DNA of 64,000 nt from Larimichthys crocea (lineage: Eukaryota > Chordata > Actinopteri > Sciaenidae), in assembly GCF_000972845.2 (NCBI RefSeq), contig NC_040029.1, positions 1,661,192-1,725,191 on the forward strand. The letters run 5' to 3'. The translations under genes and the position numbers were made by a program. Shown here piece by piece: positions 13,263 to 25,949 of this stretch (position 1 is the stretch's first letter; the number at the start of each line of letters is the position of its first letter). The notes under the pieces were generated by a model, which worked only from the letters and a program-made list of their open reading frames with translations, had not been told where the DNA came from and ran no database searches.

Positions 13263-14423
13263 AGCAAGATGTGTAACGTTAGCAAAATGGCTTGACCTTA
13301 GCAATCCCGTTAGCTGTCTATACACCAAGCTGGTTTAATGATAGCAAGCCGGCCTTCCTTAAAATGTCAAATTAACATGTCAGAGTATTAAAAGCACCGG
13401 TGTAAACAGTTAGTGATGTCTGTCATTGCTAACACCTGCGTTAGCTTCTATTTCACGTGAAAATGGCTGCTGCGAAAAGGTCTGTTGCGTCTACTATCTT
13501 ATTGAAACACTTGAACAGAACTGAGCCACCGTTAATAGTATTAGTTACACTCGTCTTAGCTGACCTACTAACGTTAGCAAGCTGACTTACCAGATGTGCT
13601 GTGATGTGATGCCAACATCCAGAAATTCGCTAGGTTTGGTAGCAAACTCAAACACTGCTTCAGAAGATACCGAACCGTGTGAAATGACCCGGAAGTATTA
13701 ATGTAGCTAAGATAAGAGTTGTTTGAATTCTCGAAAGGAGCTCCAATGCTTCCTTTATTATCTCCTTTAGCATAGGACACCCCGGACCATCCTTTACGAA
13801 AGGAAAGGAGGTAATGCCGTCCTACAAATCCTTGCGGCAGCGACAAAATAATCGATGCACTGTTCGGTCATTCACAAGCAGACATAAGAAAGAAAACATT
13901 ATTATTATTTATTTAAACAATGTGATGCAGACTGCAGCATAAAAAACACTTTAAACCTGTTCTGTTGTTGGATGCACATTTTGTAGTCCATCTTCTGAAC
14001 TTTGTAGTTTTACCACAGATTGCATCAATAACATTCGCATCATGATACAGTCTAGTGTAAGTGCAGTCAGATTCTCCGAACGCCGCGGCCGTCTTCTCCT
14101 AACTCCTTGTGAATTCTCCTTCACATCTTTCCTCTTTCCGTTTTTCATTGAGGTCAAGGAAAAGTGGTTAGGAAAGGACTTATTTTTTATTTTTCTTACT
14201 TATTTTAGGAGCTTATTTTTTCACTATTCGACCGTACCCAAGGAACTAGTCAGGTCAACACAGGTGTTTCCAATGATGCTAATTAAGGTTCAGTTTGCAG
14301 TTTGCTGAGCTGATGTGAGTATTGTTATGTAATGAACTCCGAGATATTCAACTTATAATTGATTTTATTTTTACATGTCACATGGTCAAAATTCCATACT
14401 TAGGTGATGAAAAAAAATATATA

Positions 14424-14459
<36 letters not shown>

Positions 14460-16515
14460 TCTATCTTATATATATATATATAAAGTTAGTGTAACTGAAA
14501 TAAAGAGTCCAGTGCAAGAGGAAACTTCTTTACCTTCCACTTCTGCGTGAATAAACATATTATTGGTGAAGGAGCAGCACTGTGGTACTTTCCACAAAAA
14601 TGTAATTAAAATATTGATCATATAGTCAGGTATCGGTTTACAGTCACTTTTCATTAGTTGCAGTTGTTTTCACTGTTGTGGCTGCGGCGCCTGAGTCACT
14701 TCTACTGAAAAAGAACATTAGCACAGCAAACAGTCAGCACAGAGAAAAGACATAATGCTGGAGGATGACTCATTTATAATGTACCTTGGAATTAAAGTAA
14801 TCAACCTACAACTTCATTCATATCATATTTTGGAGTTCAGCTGTGCAGCTGTAATTTTACCTCCGGCTTTACCAGAGGATGTTGCACTCCACCATCCACA
14901 GTGATGCACAATTACTCCTTCAATATGATGCCACACAAAGACGATTTGGAGAGAGGGAGAATCTGATGAAAAGCATTGAACAGGAATTAAATCATGTTTT
15001 CCACACCATAGGTTCAGAAAATGGTGCTTGAGACACTGGAGAGCCCAGCGGCGGATTCCAATCTGTGGTCTGAAATTGGAAATGAACAGCGGTGCCGTCT
15101 CCATTCTGACAGCCTCGTGTCAATAAAAGTCAGTTTCCCTCCATTGCTTCCCATCGCTGACCACAAAGGGACTTTGGGCAGCTACAGCCAAGAGCGCCGC
15201 ACGACTAATATTGTGCTAACGTGCAGAAAATGGTGATTGCGTTTCACGAGCAGCGAGATTTTTGCGATTAATCTGAACGCACAGGTATGACGCTAAGCGA
15301 CAGCAAGAGGAAAACAAAGTCTTTAAAACCTCCACCTGTGCCCATAAGTGCCATATTATACAGCAGTGAATCGCTCGTTTTCTGCACTCGCCAGCTCCCC
15401 GTGCAGGGGAGATCATATAATGTGATTTATGGTTCTGGAGTGAATTATGGAAACACTGACCTTCCCTTTACATCCCATCAAACAGATAACTGGCCAGTAA
15501 GTTGCTGTTATGATAGGAGAGGGGAGGGGGGGCAGGAACACTGTCATGCCTGTTTACATGTTCTGATGCAGGCGAATGGCAAATAGGACTAGATTCATAT
15601 CGGACTCTGCCTTTGATGCATGAATACGAGTCCAAAAAAAATAAATAAAAAAATTTTGGCGAAACTCTTGAGCGTGTGCGTCTGACAAAATGCCATTAAA
15701 GGTGGTATCTCACATTTTTCCTATTCCAACAGAATGTCATGACAAAACCATCTGAGATTTAAGAAAAAAAAAAAAAACCTTCATCTCCCCCACCTTTGTT
15801 TGCACTTTCAATTTGCATATCAAAGAAATCCCATCGGGACCTGCTTTGCATATTTACATCTGATTAGTAACTTTAAATGAACATGTCAAAAATGGTCGAG
15901 TTTTTCTTTTTTGAATGTGCGAGGACTACCTTAGCTTGTATAATTAGTGCCAGCACGTGTAACGTAGCCAAAAAACAAAACAAGCTGATTTCAAACAACA
16001 CGAGAGGCACCTTTTTTTTATATTGCCTTTCATTAGGCATACTCAAATATTCCTGTCTCACCTTAGACCCCGAAAGCTTGCTCAATGATAACTCCCTTCG
16101 AATGATAAAGACAAAAATATGTACTGTATGTTTGTGGTAATATTTCTTTGCAATGACATTAGGTCTCGTAAAATTCCATCAGTTTGCTTCTGATGGGAAT
16201 ATTTTTAGATGTACGGAGGAAGAGTTTGAAAAGAGAACGCTCGGGGGTTCAAGGTCACTTAGTTCTGTGACAAAAACAATCTGTCTGCTTACCGTCATAT
16301 AGTTCAAAGTCACAATAGGGTAAAGTGATATTCTGTCTTCTTACCTGACAGCAGAGTATGTCTCAATGCTGACATGTTATTCGTCTCATTCTGGAGACCG
16401 CGAGCGAGATCTGAAACCAAATTTAAACATTTTTATTTTGCCTGTTTTTTTGTCACACGACACACTAAAGGCCCCGTGCTTTATTATTCCCACCGACTTG
16501 AAACTTGACATGTTT
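13263..16515. other. Non-coding region with a GTTAGC-rich stretch and AT repeats
   Basis: Between 13,255 and 13,580 the hexamer family GTTAGC/GCTAAC and close variants occur about nine times on both strands. An AT microsatellite with two tracts lies at about 14,405-14,482. No protein-coding exon was recognised. The minus-strand open frames at 13.6-13.8 and 14.0-14.16 kb do not resemble known proteins. Confidence 0.55.
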
Positions 16516-16520
16516 GAAGC

Positions 16521-16522
<2 letters not shown>

Positions 16523-16552
<30 letters not shown>
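16523..16552. repeat. (TG)15 microsatellite
   Basis: A pure TG dinucleotide tract of 15 units. Confidence 0.9.
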
Positions 16553-16553
<1 letters not shown>

Positions 16554-16741
16554 ATATGTCAACCAAACTTTTCCCTGCTGAAACTTCCGTACGGTTGAGT
16601 TCCTGCAGGCCACACTGTGCACACAGGGAGCCTAAAAAAATGAACTAACTATGTGATTATTAATTGGAGTCTATTTTGATTCAGTATTCCACGCTGCATA
16701 TCGTCACGGGTCCTCAGTGGGATTGTGTCTGCATAGCAGTA

Positions 16742-16768
16742 TGTGTGTGTGTGTGTGTGTGTGTGTGT
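16742..16768. repeat. (TG)13 microsatellite
   Basis: A second pure TG tract about 190 bases after the first. Confidence 0.9.
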
Positions 16769-16769
16769 C

Positions 16770-19700
16770 GGGGAGGCCAGTCTGGAAGACTGTGCCGTTT
16801 GGAGCACGGCTCGCTTACCCGCGCATCGGCATACCAATGAGTGGGGTTAAGAAGGCACGGCTCCTCGCGGAGACACCGTTCCTTCAGCAGACCCAATCCG
16901 CCAAGTCTCCACGGACCTATTTCCAAAAGCTGCTCCTAATGTGGGCCTGTGTCAATCACCCCCACAGACAGCTCCCCCCCCCTCTCCTGTCCATATGAAA
17001 TAGTCATACATTAGGAACCAGGGGAGAGCACCTCACTGTCTAGGAGTCCTCATGTATTCTAATGCAATTCAAAAGCTATGGGTAGTTAAGTGGAAGACAG
17101 TTGCTGGATGTTACGCCCGCTCAGTGGAGGCGCTTCCCTCTTTTTTTTTGGTGGGGGGGCGGTTTTCAAAGAGTTGAACGTGGACATGTAAGAATTCATC
17201 TGTCTTTTGTCTCCGTTTGTTTGTTTGTGAAGAGTCACACTGTGCAGGCGAGGAGAGGATTTAACAGAGGAAGTGTCGTTCTGTCAGCCAGTGGACGGGG
17301 GCTAGATATTGGATCTCTAGCGGTGACATGTTTATGAGACAACAATCACTTGACAGCTTTGACACTCCATAGACAAACACCTTCAAAAGCATCGGCTGTA
17401 CTCAAAAAAAAATATAGGGATACCTTTTTGCTGCCAAATGTACACCAAGTTGACGGGCTCATTAAGTTATTTCATACAACAGAGTTAAGGTTTGGAGTTT
17501 ATTTGAAACACCATCAAGGTTATATCTGACAAATATATGTTGTGTACCGAGTGACTGATGGTTGGTCGCAGTAGATAAAAAAAAGTTGAGCGATCAGTCT
17601 TTTATTTTTCTGCTCACCCCAGATTTCTTTTTTATTTTAGCCTTCCTTTAATCTGAAAATAGTTAATTCAGTCAGTTCAGTTGAAAACTATTGTGTTCCC
17701 TTTTACAATTGTTCAAGTCTTTATGCACATTTCCATGATTAAGGCCCTGGAAAAACCTCAAACCTATTCATCAAATCAAGCATATCTTCAGGCGTGCTGG
17801 TCCCAGTAACAAGACACACCTGTCTCTGATCCAGCAATCATTCCTGCTGGTGAGGAGATCAGGAACTGTTCAGGGCCAGGTGATCCTGTTTCCAGCTTTT
17901 TCTTACCTTTCTATTGTTTTTGACACTGAGATTCATTCAAAGTTCTCAAGTGAATCCTCTGATCTGCTCGCCTTACTTCACCTTGCCAGCCAGCCCTCAA
18001 CCACCTCCACCAACACCTGCTTTTTGTCTTAATTTTACTACTACTGGTCCAGAAACAAAGCCAAAAACGTAACGACAACGCCACAACTGTCACCGTATTT
18101 TGATTGAAACATAAATCTAAAGCTGAAACCTGATCAGCGTTTGAACCCTGTCCACTTCAAATCAATCAGAAACACGCACAAATACAGAAATCCTCCTGCA
18201 AACTAAGCAAAACACAAAATGGTGCGCTCGCGTGGGAAGCTGATTGAAAACATCGGTTTTAAGGGTTGTTGGATAATACAGTTCTTGGATATAGTAGCTT
18301 TTAAAAGATGCTAATGAATTAGCTCAAGCAGATGGGCACTGTAGTTCTTTTAGTTGGCAAACGGTGGCACAAAGAGGAATAAATAGTGCATTTGTTCGGG
18401 ACTGTTTTCAGCCTTGGATGTGGTGCATTAGCGAGTTTTTTTTTTTAAGGCGGCAGGGCAGTGATGTGGGCGCACCTCAAAATAACCTGCAGTGCCTACG
18501 TTGATTTTAACGGTGTGTTACCGGACAACAATGAAGCTCCATGGCACAGAGAAACAAGAGACACATGCAATATATATCGGATTTATTGATAATTAGAAAA
18601 ATATAGAATATCACCAAAGCAAATAAATAAGGTGGATCATCCTTTCTATCTTGTATTGACTCCTCATTTATTGCAGCCTGGACTTTTATCACTCTACAAC
18701 TAACACATTATCCCAGGAGTCGTACTGCGGTGCCACGGAGGCAGCTAAGTTCCCCCATGACCAAGGATCCAATCTCCTCTGGGGTCAAAGTACATAGGGC
18801 TTCCATGGCTGGTCCAATAGCACCATGCTTGGTTGAGTGCAGCCCACGCTGGGCCAGAGGTATAGTGGCAAGTCCACGGGACGTGAGGTGGGATGAGTAA
18901 ACCACAGGGATCTGAGTGGATTTACTCTCCTGCCAGCATCCTTTTTGGTCGGTAGTGGACCTATTGTACTGGCTCAATATGTTATAAGCAATCCAGAGAC
19001 AAAGAGGGAGCGACAGCAATCAAAGGCAGGTGGAGGGATGCGCTCAGATGCTTAGAGATGTGGCCAACAAGGACAGTTTTTGTTTATTTTTTTTTTATTT
19101 ATTTGTGAAAAGTGGCTCATACAGCAAAAATTAAATCCCCTCATGGAACAAAAAACTGAAGGCCATCAAGCTCGAAAACGATCAACACTTGAAATATACT
19201 TTTTCCGCTTCATGTTTAGTCACGCACAATATGTCTTCCAAACTTAATTTAACATATGTGAAAAGAAGTTGATAACCCAATTAACTGTGAAGAAGTCTGC
19301 CGCGCCGAGAATTCGGATTTCTTTTAAATAGATTCATTTAAGATAAAAAATAAAAAAAAATGTTGAAGGCTATTCTTCAGAGAATATCATTCCACTCTGA
19401 AAATTACCTCCGAAATATGCGTCCAAAAAAACTTAATTGATTTGTTCACATTTATTGTTCTGACCTGAAATTAAGTTTTAGTGCGCTGTCAACGACATAA
19501 AGCATCACGTTAGTGCTAATTTATCTAGTTACAGTGTGATAAAGCTACCTCTATATCAGAGTCTTTTCAATTTTTTTTTTTTTTTGCTGGAATAAAAAAA
19601 GAAGGGTCACGGGAGGATTATAAAATGTTCCCTTTGAAGAAATAGATTTTGGAAAGTTGTTTCTTTATGATGCCGAAACCTGAAATATCCACACAGAATG

Positions 19701-20260
19701 TCAGGAGAAAGTTTGCTGAAGCTCAATAGTGGCAGCAGTAATGAACAGCTCAGACTGGCTGTTTGTGCCTCCTGCTATTGTACGTTCTGATTTATTGAGA
19801 AGCGTCAGACTTAGCCTACCTTTCGTCTTCACCTTTGTCTGCTCATTCCGAGTTATTTTATTCATTTTCTTTTTCAATTCGGCGAGGTTCAGCCGCCGAA
19901 GGCTGATGTTTGTGTTTGCTTAGTTGTATTATGTTTCATTTTATGAACGTCGCCGTCTTTATATATGAAACGCCGTAGTGATTGGAAGACAGCTCACATG
20001 GGCTTTGTTTCATTTCAATAGGATGCAGGCTCCCTCATGTGAGACATACAATACTACAATCAGACTCTGTTTGTACAGTTTCTTTCCTGGGAATGAAGCA
20101 GTAGATCTGAAAATATGTTTTATTTGAACAATAAACATAAAAGAATGTTAAGAAAAGTGCATATAAGGGACTGTACTTAAATTATTAGGGGGGTCATAAC
20201 TTCTAATGTGCTTCTCTTTTTTTTGCATTCAGAGTCAGTGGTGAAAGAAGTATTCAGGTC
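16770..20260. other. Non-coding region
   Basis: No gene recognised. A minus-strand frame at 18708-19019 (103 codons) is more GC-rich and less repetitive than its surroundings but has no recognisable family and no clear splice acceptor upstream. Confidence 0.55.
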
Positions 20261-20265
20261 CTTTT

Positions 20266-20815
20266 AAAGGATGAGTGTGTAGGTTCTAGTGCAGTGATTC
20301 TCAACTGGTGGGTCGCGACCCAAAACTGGGTCGCGGACCCGTTCTCAGTGGGTCGCGGGCCTTTGCCTGGGAAAAAAATGTTAAGAACAAAATCCTGTGC
20401 TTTTATTTTGAAGTGGATTTTTTATGCCGCGGAGTGCCGTCTATTCACAATCGCCACAGTAGGTGGCGATAAAGCCTTGTAATGTTAATAGACACCCACC
20501 AAACTGCACCATCTTTTCATTAAATAAATTTGAGAAGTTGAAAATTTTCCTCAATTTGGGTCACGGCTTGTCCTTTAGGGGTGATGGTGGGTCCCGAAGC
20601 CAGACCAGTTGAGAACCACTGTTCTAGTGGACCCTCTGCACTCGCCCTCCTGTGTGACGTGTGAAGGAGAAACTCTGTTATGTGTGAAAAATGCAAAAAG
20701 CCAGAGTTTGGTTTGTCTCTCCTGGGCTACCGTAGAAACACGGTGGTTCAACATGGCGGACAGCGTGGAAGAGGACCCTCCGTGTCTGGAAATATAAAAA
20801 GCAAAAAAACAAAAC
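20266..20815 (+). mobile_element. Older MITE-like repeat, split by a younger hAT MITE
   Basis: The left end (AAAGGATGAGTGTGTAGG) precedes the inserted hAT element and the rest (20630-20815) follows it. The body contains CTGTAGAAACA/ACCGTAGAAACA-like and CAACATGGCGGACAGCGTGG cores. The same core, reverse-complemented, is found at 53946-54220 and about 39907-40225. Those copies also start with an AAAGG...AGTGTGT end, so the family seems to have inverted termini. The right end of this copy is missing. Confidence 0.65.
20292..20621. mobile_element. Non-autonomous hAT transposon (MITE), 330 bp
   Basis: The ends are CAGTGATTCTCAACTGG and the inverse of CAGTGGTTCTCAACTGG: 17-base terminal inverted repeats with one mismatch. 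Both ends are flanked by the identical 8-base direct repeat TTCTAGTG (20284-20291 and 20622-20629), the target-site length of hAT transposases. It has no transposase frame, so it would need a helper element. The subterminal GGGTCGCGACCC-like motifs are typical of this MITE class. Confidence 0.85.
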
Positions 20816-20829
20816 CTTACTTAAACCTT

Positions 20830-23375
20830 CTCCCTGTGTAATATGCTCACTGCTGGTTTTTACTCTACATCGACAGCATGAAGTTTAAAATGGATCACTA
20901 TTTTTAAATCCTTTGCGCACTTTTATGATAGAACTTCTGCCCATTCAACACTTAAATTCACTTTAAGATATTAGGTGAGGACATTAGGAGAAGTGTCGCA
21001 GTGTGTTGCAAGTCAAAGAGAGTCAGTTGAATATTTTAATGAAGCAAGCAAGAGCCTCCTTTTTTTTAAAAGCAAACCACTACAATCACTAATAATTTCA
21101 CCACAGTCCCTAATGTTACTAACTAAAATTAAACCCTGTCAATTGTGCACTTTTTGCAGAATTCCATTTATTATTATAAGAAGACCTTGAATTCAGCTGG
21201 ATTCACTCCTTTCTACTGTGCACAGTGTTACTATATAGCATGAAGCCGAATGGAAGAATTTATCATTACTGTGCAAAGCCTAACGGTATGTGTGCTTTTA
21301 AAATTAATGACAGAAGCACTCTGACTTTTAGTCCATCTAAAATTTTCATTAAATTTCATTATTCAGCTGTCTCTGTGGCCCTGAATTAATAAACTCCAGG
21401 TATCATACCATGAATTCATATTACATTTGAGACAGTTGGAGTCAGGTATGTGCCCTTTTTTCCCCCTATTTTATCCTAAAAACATACAATTAAAAGTACG
21501 CACTTTCTTCAATGCAAAACTTCGGCTGTTTCCTTGAGAGGAAATTCTGATAAGGTGAAGACAGAGCTGTTGCCTTGTAAGTCTTACACACACATGCAGA
21601 GAGAGGTTCAGGTGCTATTTTTGTAGATGTTCAAATCAGTGGTTCAACATATATCACTCAGCTGGCTGTAAAAGATAAATGACAAGGCACAACATAAAGA
21701 TTTTGCTTCAGTGGCTGAAAACGAGGCGATGTTTATGGTTAAAACTTAAATGAATGCAGCATAACGCGCTCTGAATGCTCCGTTTTAATTCGTGACAACA
21801 CGTGGCGGTACTCGAAAGAACACTCGCAATCCTCGACAGATGCCAAATTTGTCGCAATTAACTGAAACCACTCGAATTTAAGACGAGATAAGCAGCAGCA
21901 GCGGGAGTGAGGATTCTTTTCTTTGTCAGTTATGTGTGATTGGGAAAGGAACGTTCAAACTTTCTCCAGATAAAACGAAACAATGTAACTGGCAGGAGTC
22001 ACTGGCATGAATACAAATTTAACTTGTGGGGCCACTTTGTCACTTTGTTTTGTTTTTTACGTAGAACATCTGTATCTTTACAAGGTTTTGAGATGTCTAT
22101 GTTTGCCAGAGATCTGAAAGCATGGGAATTTTGCATTAAAGTCCATATACAATCACCATTTCCTGCACGCATTCACGGATTCTGAATAGTTTCCTGCTGT
22201 GCGTAGGGTTCATGTTTGTTTACCCTAAGAGTGATGGCGCCGAGGTTAACGCTACCTTTAGGCTCTATAAAGAGCCAAAGCTGGAGGGCAACGTGAACAC
22301 CTGTTAATAGACGGCTTCTCTTCAACAGACTGTGTAAAACGAGATCTGAAAAAGCGGCGCCGATCGTTCTCAGGCTCTGAACCTTTCCACCTTAAACTCA
22401 CAGCCGAGATGGACGTGAAGTTTGTGCAACAATGGGCCGAGATAAGAAAGAAGGAATGGTGTAAAGTGTGTGCTTTTCAGAGAGGAGGTTTGGTTTCTGT
22501 GGAGAAAAAAATAAAAATAAAACGTAGCTCGGGTTGGGCAGTCGCTGCTCGGGCCCCGGTAAGAGGTAAACTCAGGAAACAGTTATCAACACAGACTTCA
22601 GGTGAGAAAAGTCATTAACTGCATTCAAAGATAGTCTTTTATCTTTTCCCTCTGGAAGTAAACTGCCTCTGTGCTCCCGCTGGCCTAGAATGGATTCCCG
22701 CCAGGTCTTTCTTCCCTGTGTCCCTCTCGTTTTAATAAAGGAAACAATATATTACTGACACTGTGTGTATATAAAGAAATAAACCACATACTGTTGTTCA
22801 TTCCTGCAACACAACTGGAAAACAGCTTGTGGCTGCACTTCTATCTGAAGCAAAATATGAACCTGAGAACTAATCCTAGGTAGCAAATCAGTGAGGTCTT
22901 AATAAGCACTGTGAAGAAACCCCCTTCTGAAAAAGGAGTACCAGGTGTAAACAGCACCAAAACATCGAAAAGAATACCAGCACACTGACAGGATACTGAT
23001 TATAAAGAGGCTTTTCAGATGGGGGAAAAAAAGATTAATTTATCAGAAGTGTGAAAGAAAAGTGAACCTTCAGATAAACAGCACTGGGCAGCCAGGAGAG
23101 AGGTAGGAAGAAGGTTTCTGTCTGTGGAGAGGAGCAATGGGAACAGGCAACGGAGGCAGCGCATGCAGCATCCATTTGTTTATCCATGGCCTGACGCAGT
23201 TCAAGGTGCTCGATCGATTGCATTTCAGCCGCCTGAGCGCTGCAAGAACATTTCATCAAGACAAACTTGATAAAAAAATATTCAATCTGTGGCGTTATTT
23301 TCAAAACTGGGATTTTTGGGGAGCAACTAAACCCCACACCAGACGTGAATAACGACGTAAACCTGGGTATACAGG
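20830..23375. other. Non-coding region with one promoter-like block
   Basis: No gene recognised. Around 22,200-22,620 the sequence becomes richer in CpG, has a TATAAA inside the inverted repeat GGCTCTATAAAGAGCC (about 22,260), and a 69-codon plus-strand frame starting at 22,409 just beyond it. It could be an isolated first exon, but I recognise no protein. Confidence 0.45.
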
Positions 23376-23381
23376 TTTATA

Positions 23382-23724
23382 CAGTCGTCCCTCGCTATAT
23401 CGCGGTTCACTTTTTGCGGACTCGCTGTTTCTCGGATTTTTTTAGTGTAATTTTGCATGCTTTTTTTTAGAGCATACTGTACAGTATGAACGCACATTGT
23501 GTTCTGCGTCCTGATTGGCTAAGGGAGAACCGCACATGTGTTCTGTGTCCCGATTAACTAAGGGAGTACTGTACAAAATGCGTGTAAAAAGGTGTATAAA
23601 AGTGTGTGGTTAGGGGGTTTACGGCCTTAAAACATGTATAATAATTGTAAAACTTACTTCGCGGATTTCGTTTATTGCGGGTTATTTTTAGAACGTATCC
23701 CCCGCGATAAATGAGGGACCACTG
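23382..23724. mobile_element. Non-autonomous pogo/Tigger-type MITE, 343 bp
   Basis: The left end is CAGTCGTCCCTCGCTATATC and the right end reads, reverse-complemented, CAGTGGTCCCTCATTTATCG. Both are flanked by TA (23380-23381 and 23725-23726), the target site duplicated by Tc1/mariner and pogo transposases. Ends of the form CAGTnGTCCCTC...TATCGCGG are characteristic of pogo/Tigger-derived MITEs. No transposase frame remains inside. Confidence 0.8.
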
Positions 23725-23749
23725 TATTTGGAAACACTACCGGCACGTC

Positions 23750-24195
23750 AGTTAAAGGGGAACTCCACCGATTTTATACATGAAAGTCCGTTTCAAGTGT
23801 CTCAGGTCAAGCCTTTCGTGGCTCCAGGGGGAGCTCTGAAGTCTGCACTGCCTCGAGTGATGTCACTTGAGTCAGTGTCGGTTAGGTCTCAAAACTACAA
23901 ATTTGAAAATGAATGAGACTGGATACTGTTAGTGTGCAACACTAGACACTTTTTTTTGGCTACGTAGCGGACAACCGACATTGTTAATATGGTGGCCGAG
24001 GATGCTCCTGGAGATGAATATCTCAGTCTACAAATGTAACATGCTTTATATTATTATATTATATTTGGGGAGTCAAATGTTGGAGCTAATGCGCCTCCTG
24101 GTTGCAATTTGGCAAAGAAGAATAAACGGTAAAATGTTGAAATTGTCCGGTTATTTTGCAGAAATTAGTATAAGTACGCCAGGAAGTACATAGTG
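23750..24195 (+). repeat. Dispersed teleost repeat
   Basis: It begins AAAGGGGAACTCCACCGATT, a start I recall from repeats common in many fish genomes, and continues with TTCAAGTGTCTCAGG and GATGTCACTTGAG segments. Its end is unclear; about 24,190 is a guess. It lies directly downstream of the pogo-type MITE. Confidence 0.5.
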
Positions 24196-24199
24196 TACA

Positions 24200-25945
24200 C
24201 AGTGTACTACATGGAATTATATGGATCTAGACACAACTTATGACTGAACGGTTGGTGGTAGGGTGGAGCATTGTAAGTAGGAGCCAGGTTTCGACAAGGG
24301 AGAAGAAAGTGTGCATCAAAAAAGAAAACTCAGATATATGTTAAAAGAAAAAAAACATGTCGGACGAAGGTCTTTCCAAAGAAGCAGAGATGTTCATTTT
24401 TATCATAATGTTACCATGAAGAGTTTTAATTATACGTACATTTTTTAAAGTAAGTAACTAACCCTTTAAAAAAGCACATCCCCGTCCAAAGCCTGTGATT
24501 TCCAAATCATTCCAGTTTGTGTTTGCAGAATTCTTCACGCTCAATAAACAAGCAAAGTTCTTGTGCTTTTCCCCCTCAACAATATAAATCAGTAGCTTTG
24601 TCAACATTCCTATAAACCATCCGAGCCTGCGCAAAGTCCAAAGTCAATGAGCAGTTATTGTAACAACATAGTCTTCTGGGTGAATTCCAAGAACACAGAG
24701 CTTGGCTCAGAAGAGGAACTGCTTTATCAATGTCATGCTTTATACATTCAACAAGCTCCTTCCAAGAACGGCCGTGTGTTTGAGACGTTCCCCGTTAACA
24801 GCGTGTTGAACACCTTGACTTTTGTGTCATATTTTTCAATAAAAAAAGACTGGAAAACTGTACTGTAATTAGTGTTAAATGATCTAATTCATCTATATGA
24901 ATTTAAGCCATAAACCTGAAAATCCGGCCCGAAGGAGCCCATGTATGTCACAGAGAACGAGACAAGCACGAAGACAGCCGAGACAAATGTAACTAATTGT
25001 CATATAACCTCAAATTGGGGGGCACGAAAGTGTCTAAATAATGGCAGCTAATTTGCCTTGTATTGTGCTTTCTTGATGGCTTTAAATTGAATGAGTCAGG
25101 ATCCATTCTGGCGTAATGTGAAAGCCGGGGCACTGGTTCACACCGGAGACATTCAAGGTCGAGCTACTCCAAATGAAGGGGTGACTGGGCGGGGAGGCGG
25201 GGGGGAGATTTAAAGTAAGGCAGCTGAGTCAATGGACGGCCGCGGTGCAGATTTGGCAGCGTATTCATGTAACCTTGAATTATTGGTTGTTGTTTTTTTT
25301 GTTTTTTTTCTTGCATTGAAAGCTTTTCTTCTCAGAAATATATCCTCTTTTTTTTTTTTGTCACCCACATTAATGGCACAATCAGCCTGAAAAAAATTGC
25401 AGCCACAAATTATTCATTGTAATCTTCCATTTGAGGACCCTAATGCCTCTAATTGGGCTTTTATGACTTACAAACTGTATCTTCCTCTCTTTTTATTTTT
25501 TATTTCTTTCCCCTCTGGCGTTTGTTTTTCTTCCTTCCCGCCATGCTGCGGAGTGACATTGAGCCTCTCCCTGTCGGGGTGCTCTCTTGTCTCACTCCAG
25601 TGCACATTTTCGCTGTCCCCATCTCCTCCTCCTCCTCCTCCCCCAGACAATGAGCTTTTGACTGAATACATTATCGGAGCTGTTGTTCTGTTTGTTGTTG
25701 TTTTAGCATCCAAGAAAAAGAGATGAATTATTAATGATCACAGACACAAAAAAAAAGAAAGAGCAGAATAAAAGTCTGATATATATATATATATATTTTT
25801 TTAGGAATGCTGCCCGAGTACTGTAGCTCCATCAAGAGGCCTGAAAATAAGACTGTAAAAAGTAAGTTTTAATGACTTAAAATCATTTTGTTGTATGAAT
25901 TAGATAACAATAAAATATTTACTGGTTCCTATACGGGTACTGGTG
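24200..25945. other. Non-coding region
   Basis: No gene recognised. It includes T-rich runs near 25,290-25,360, a (TCC)n tract at about 25,623-25,642 and an AT tract at about 25,780-25,795. The 109-codon plus-strand frame at 25397-25726 is low-complexity translation of T-, CT- and TCC-rich DNA. Confidence 0.6.
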
Positions 25946-25949
25946 GTAA

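Noticed and set aside
20292..20621. Active transposase gene in the hAT-type elements
   Set aside because: All elements are under 650 bp with no long frame; they are non-autonomous.
25397..25726. 109-codon frame with a hydrophobic C-terminus
   Set aside because: It is mostly translated T- and CT-rich simple sequence and has no similarity or promoter context.
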